The notes beneath the pieces are model-generated. The model searched no databases, was not told the origin of the DNA, and worked only from the letters and a program-made list of their open reading frames with translations. A program made the position numbers and the translations under genes. Below are positions 7,054 to 8,344 of a stretch of DNA of 8,344 nucleotides, in pieces. Origin of the DNA: JBCBDX01 sp038529265 (GTDB taxonomy: Bacteria > Pseudomonadota > Alphaproteobacteria > Rhizobiales > Rhizobiaceae); the NCBI GenBank assembly GCA_038529265.1, contig JBCBDX010000019.1:1-8344 (forward strand), in the 5' to 3' direction. Position 1 is the stretch's first letter; every line of letters starts with the position of its first letter.

Positions 7054-7401
7054 ATGAAATCATCGCCACTAGGCATCGCTTTGGCCGTAGGACTGCTCAC
7101 CCTTGGTACGTGCACCACCGCCGGATCAGAGGCTGAGACCGCAGCGCTCAGTTTCCCGAGCAAAACCTTTTCTGGGACGTGGGATGCGGCTGCGCCTTCC
7201 ACCTTGCAGTTTTTGAGCGCAAGTCGCTTGCGCTATTGCTTCCGCAATGAGTGCACCACACGCCCCTATTCAGGGAGTGCTGTCAGTAAGGTGGAGTTCA
7301 ACTGGGGGCGGAACCAGTTCACCTTTGCCAAAGCCGGTGCTGGCTATCGTGGTACGTTCCTTGGCAGCGATGGCACACGGTCAACGGTGAGGATGAAGTA
7401 G
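7054..7401 (+). CDS. Small secreted hypothetical protein
   Basis: This 115-aa protein has a strong ribosome binding site (GGGGAG, 7040-7045) 8 bases before ATG. The N-terminus is hydrophobic (IALAVGLLTL) and is followed by C20 in the context LGTC. This resembles a lipobox, but Thr at -1 is atypical, so both a lipoprotein and an ordinary Sec-cleaved protein are possible. The mature part is small and beta-rich, with alternating aromatic and hydrophobic residues and two nearby cysteines (C62, C67) that could form a disulfide if exported. I do not recognise the family. The gene is divergent from the XRE regulator across an operator-like repeat array, so it is probably controlled by it. A strong terminator follows the stop. 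No clear -35/-10 pair was found for it on the plus strand. Confidence 0.65.
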   Translation: MKSSPLGIALAVGLLTLGTCTTAGSEAETAALSFPSKTFSGTWDAAAPSTLQFLSASRLRYCFRNECTTRPYSGSAVSKVEFNWGRNQFTFAKAGAGYRGTFLGSDGTRSTVRMK

Positions 7402-7428
7402 CAAGTAGCGCCTTGTATTGAGGCGATG

Positions 7429-7457
7429 AAAAAGCCGCGCCTCTGGCGCGGCTTTTT
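7429..7457 (+). terminator. Rho-independent terminator after the small secreted-protein gene
   Basis: A GC-rich perfect stem (GCCGCGCC, 7434-7441, with GGCGCGGC, 7445-7452) has a 3-nt loop. It is flanked by five A residues and a run of five T residues that extend the pairing to 13 bp. It lies 27 bases after the stop of the secreted-protein gene. The symmetric A/T flanks make it potentially bidirectional. Confidence 0.88.
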
Positions 7458-7469
7458 CTGTGTAGGTCA

Positions 7470-7500
7470 AAAAAGAACGGCTCAATGAGCCGCTCGTTCT
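7470..7500 (-). terminator. Terminator for a minus-strand unit to the right
   Basis: The arms AGAACG (7474-7479) and CGTTCT (7495-7500) enclose the pairing GGCTC/GAGCC (7479-7483 with 7487-7491), which shares G7479 with the outer arm. Read on the minus strand, the hairpin is followed by a T run ending near 7470, as expected for a terminator of leftward transcription. It supports a real minus-strand transcript entering from about 7520-7700, even though the gene there looks broken. Confidence 0.6.
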
Positions 7501-7521
7501 CTTTCGAAAGTCTTAAATTGG

Positions 7522-7701
7522 CTACCGGAACCACGGATCAAGCTTTTTGGGTCGGGCGGCTCGCATTTGTGCAGCGGTCATTCTGCCCACCCGATTACGC
7601 GGGCTAGTTCGCTTCGCCTTTCTCTGAGCAGTCGATTATTTTGAACGGTGAGTTCGCTTCCGAGAGGATCGACGGCGGCTGCCAAAGAGTGAAAACGGCA
7701 T
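7522..7701 (-). pseudogene. Possible broken small basic protein gene
   Basis: A minus-strand frame starts at ATG 7701, with AAAGGA about 8 bases upstream, and would encode about 59 aa ending at TAG 7524-7522. It is interrupted by an in-frame TAA at codon 22 (7638-7636). Both halves are strongly Arg/Lys-rich: GSRRRSSRKRTHRS before the stop, and RKAKRTSPRNRVGR and AARPKKLDPWFR after it. The second half runs directly towards the minus-strand terminator. The shared composition suggests one original gene with a nonsense mutation. Alternatives are a 21-aa peptide, a sequencing error, or chance. I do not recognise the family. The surrounding 7402-7852 region holds no other gene I can support. Confidence 0.25.
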
Positions 7702-7852
7702 GATGAGTTCCTTTCATTGCTATTGATCGACACCCAAATTGAAAGCTTGGAAAAGGCTTCCGGTCACCGTTTGCTATGGGCTGGTGTGCGCTTTTATGGT
7801 GCTCAAGACGCCGCCATGATCAGTCATCACATTTTCGCAGAGATGGGTATTT

Positions 7853-8344
7853 TTAGCTGCGATCTGGTGGGTGAACTAACAGCGGCTTTAGATGCGGAAT
7901 ACCCAGATGGCCTTGAGCGCTTCGTTGTCGGTGAAGTTCAGCGTAGAGCCTTTGCTTTTTCTCAGTGCTGGAGAGGTCGAGTTGGCCGCGTTTTTTGGGG
8001 CTGGTGCGCTCGGCCTCCACGGCAAAGAACCGGTAACGTTTGCGGTCGTCTATCACCTTTTCAATGCCATAGACGGCGTCGGGAATGATGTGCGTTTTCT
8101 GGGGGCGTTTTAGCTCGGGGAACGCCGGTGATGGCCGCAGAGTGATGGGGATCGCCAGCGGATTGGGTAGCCCGCGCACGGTTGCAGGTGCGCGGCGAAG
8201 GATTTCATCAATCGTCACCAAACGCTCGTCAGCTCGCTCCCCGGTCGCCAACTCGACACGTACCAAGTGCGCTATCACGAGCAGGCGATGTTCAAACTGG
8301 GTGCGCACGCCGGGGCGCTCGCGGCGAGAAAAGAGGGTGACGCG
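7853..8344 (-). CDS. Replication-relaxation (Replic_Relax)-like protein, partial, C-terminus shortened
   Basis: The minus-strand frame is open from the right edge to TAA 7855-7853, so the N-terminus is outside the window (GTG 8308 is internal). From memory of the Replic_Relax family, found on plasmids and integrative elements, several blocks match. These are an N-proximal helical segment, the EILRRAPATVRGLPNP block, IIPDAVYGIE followed by RYRFFAVEAER, and the block GHLGIPHLKPLLV. In the family the last block normally continues for tens of residues, whereas here the frame ends 5 residues later (HPPDRS). The C-terminus is therefore probably truncated or frameshifted. A mobile-element origin is inferred. 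The codons in the last 50 residues are less GC3-rich than before, consistent with decay. Confidence 0.55.
   Translation of the reverse strand, partial: RVTLFSRRERPGVRTQFEHRLLVIAHLVRVELATGERADERLVTIDEILRRAPATVRGLPNPLAIPITLRPSPAFPELKRPQKTHIIPDAVYGIEKVIDDRKRYRFFAVEAERTSPKKRGQLDLSSTEKKQRLYAELHRQRSAQGHLGIPHLKPLLVHPPDRS

Noticed and set aside
7717..8088. Plus-strand 123-aa frame opposite the Replic_Relax-like gene
   Set aside because: Its 3' half is an Arg/Trp/Cys-rich antisense of a better-supported minus-strand gene, and it has no ribosome binding site at the TTG start. The first half is unresolved and is mentioned in the findings.

Overview
The window looks like chromosomal DNA of an alphaproteobacterium of moderate GC, plausibly a marine Rhizobiales or Rhodobacterales relative. 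This is inferred from the gene order and protein style, since there is no rRNA or tRNA to confirm it. It has three parts.

Left flank (1-805): an accessory region. A minus-strand reading frame leaving the left edge resembles the C-terminal, TPR-like part of a larger protein. Head to head with it, and overlapping at the 5' ends, is a plus-strand ORF resembling a RuvC/RNase H-fold nuclease that has lost its first beta strand. This arrangement looks like a recombination junction between two gene remnants. A strong terminator closes the plus-strand unit.

Core (806-6554): five plus-strand genes. The first encodes an unrecognised cysteine-rich protein. The next four form a compact periplasmic iron-acquisition-type cassette: an imelysin/IrpA-like M75 protein with an intact GxHxxE motif, a DUF1111 di-heme c-type cytochrome (thiol-oxidoreductase-like), a second imelysin-family protein that has lost the motif His, and a DUF1513 beta-propeller protein with a Tat-like signal. 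The last three are joined by TGATG stop/start overlaps. A hairpin sits between the first imelysin and DUF1111, just before the DUF1111 ribosome binding site. All four cassette products carry export signals. In known families such a set is linked to iron uptake, with imelysins as metal-binding proteins and the heme protein as a likely redox partner. I could not find a convincing Fur, RirA or Irr box.

Right flank (6555-8344): another accessory region. A small XRE/Cro-type regulator (minus) diverges from a small secreted protein (plus). Between them is an operator-like array of three ATTCCAA repeats plus a 16-bp perfect palindrome, overlapping a good sigma70-type promoter for the regulator. Two terminators follow, one for each strand. 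Beyond them are a possible broken small basic ORF and, running off the right edge, a minus-strand gene resembling replication-relaxation (Replic_Relax) proteins that ends early for the family. No tRNA, rRNA, CRISPR array or insertion sequence was seen.
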